Assembly (NCBI GenBank): GCA_023427545.1 | Contig: JAEZBF010000079.1 | Span: forward strand, 1-5,276 | Length of the DNA stretch: 5,276 nt | DNA from: Pseudomonadota bacterium | Lineage (GTDB): Bacteria; Pseudomonadota; Alphaproteobacteria; Rhizobiales; Devosiaceae | Direction of reading: 5' to 3' | In this document: positions 5,208 through 5,276 of the stretch, one piece after another | How the letters are laid out: every line of letters starts with the position of its first letter | Numbering within the stretch: the first letter of the stretch is position 1 | Position numbers and translations under genes: made by a program | Notes under the pieces: model-generated | Told to the model about the DNA's origin: nothing | What the model saw: the letters and a program-made list of their open reading frames with translations, nothing else | The model's database searches: none

Positions 5208-5276
5208 GTGACGTGTCCTGAGGAGGGGAATTGAGGACCCATACCGGCGAACTAGGTTCGTCGCGTCACCTGGAAC
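5208..5276 (-). promoter_or_regulatory. Upstream region of the GNAT-Nudix-cca block
   Basis: These 69 bases should contain at least part of the leader of the leftward block. AGGA at 5219-5216 serves the GNAT gene. A short inverted repeat CGAAC-TAG-GTTCG (about 5248-5260) is visible. I see no good -35/-10 pair and no gene start; the promoter may lie beyond the right edge. Confidence 0.35.

Overview
The window is ordinary housekeeping DNA from a high-GC alphaproteobacterium. The protein sequences (a TRRDFL-type Rieske leader, the SINVAVAASLALGEA form of TrmL, the SMPPEVKWP end of HemF) and the gene order (bc1 genes divergent from trmL-hemF, and a CoA-pyrophosphatase-type Nudix gene overlapping a CCA-adding enzyme gene) point to this class. 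Sphingomonadales or a close relative is my best guess, but it is an inference from memory of gene order, not a search result.

Layout. On the minus strand, from about 940 down to 1, lie the Rieske iron-sulfur gene (petA, TTG start) and the first 132 codons of cytochrome b (petB), which runs off the left edge. A 271-base divergent spacer (938-1208) follows. On the plus strand come trmL (tRNA wobble-nucleotide 2'-O-methyltransferase), hemF (oxygen-dependent coproporphyrinogen III oxidase) 9 bases later, and a 58-residue DUF1059-like protein with a strong Shine-Dalgarno. That small gene meets the next block tail to tail: the stop codons of the two convergent genes share a single CTAG. On the minus strand from 5207 down to 2808 is a compact three-gene block: a GNAT acetyltransferase, a Nudix hydrolase of the CoA pyrophosphatase type (GTG start), and the CCA-adding enzyme, whose start overlaps the Nudix stop.

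How the genes fit together. HemF makes a late haem precursor, and the divergent pet genes encode a complex that carries haem b and haem c, so haem supply and the respiratory chain sit side by side. TrmL and the CCA enzyme both act on tRNA but lie in different transcription units. The GNAT-Nudix-CCA block mixes functions with no obvious common pathway; its tight spacing suggests co-transcription.

I see no mobile element, CRISPR array, tRNA, rRNA, phage gene or defence system, and no convincing new system. The points most worth a second look are the small zinc-finger-like protein with its hairpin and possible five-codon minicistron, the shared stop tetranucleotide, and the bc1/haem divergent control region.
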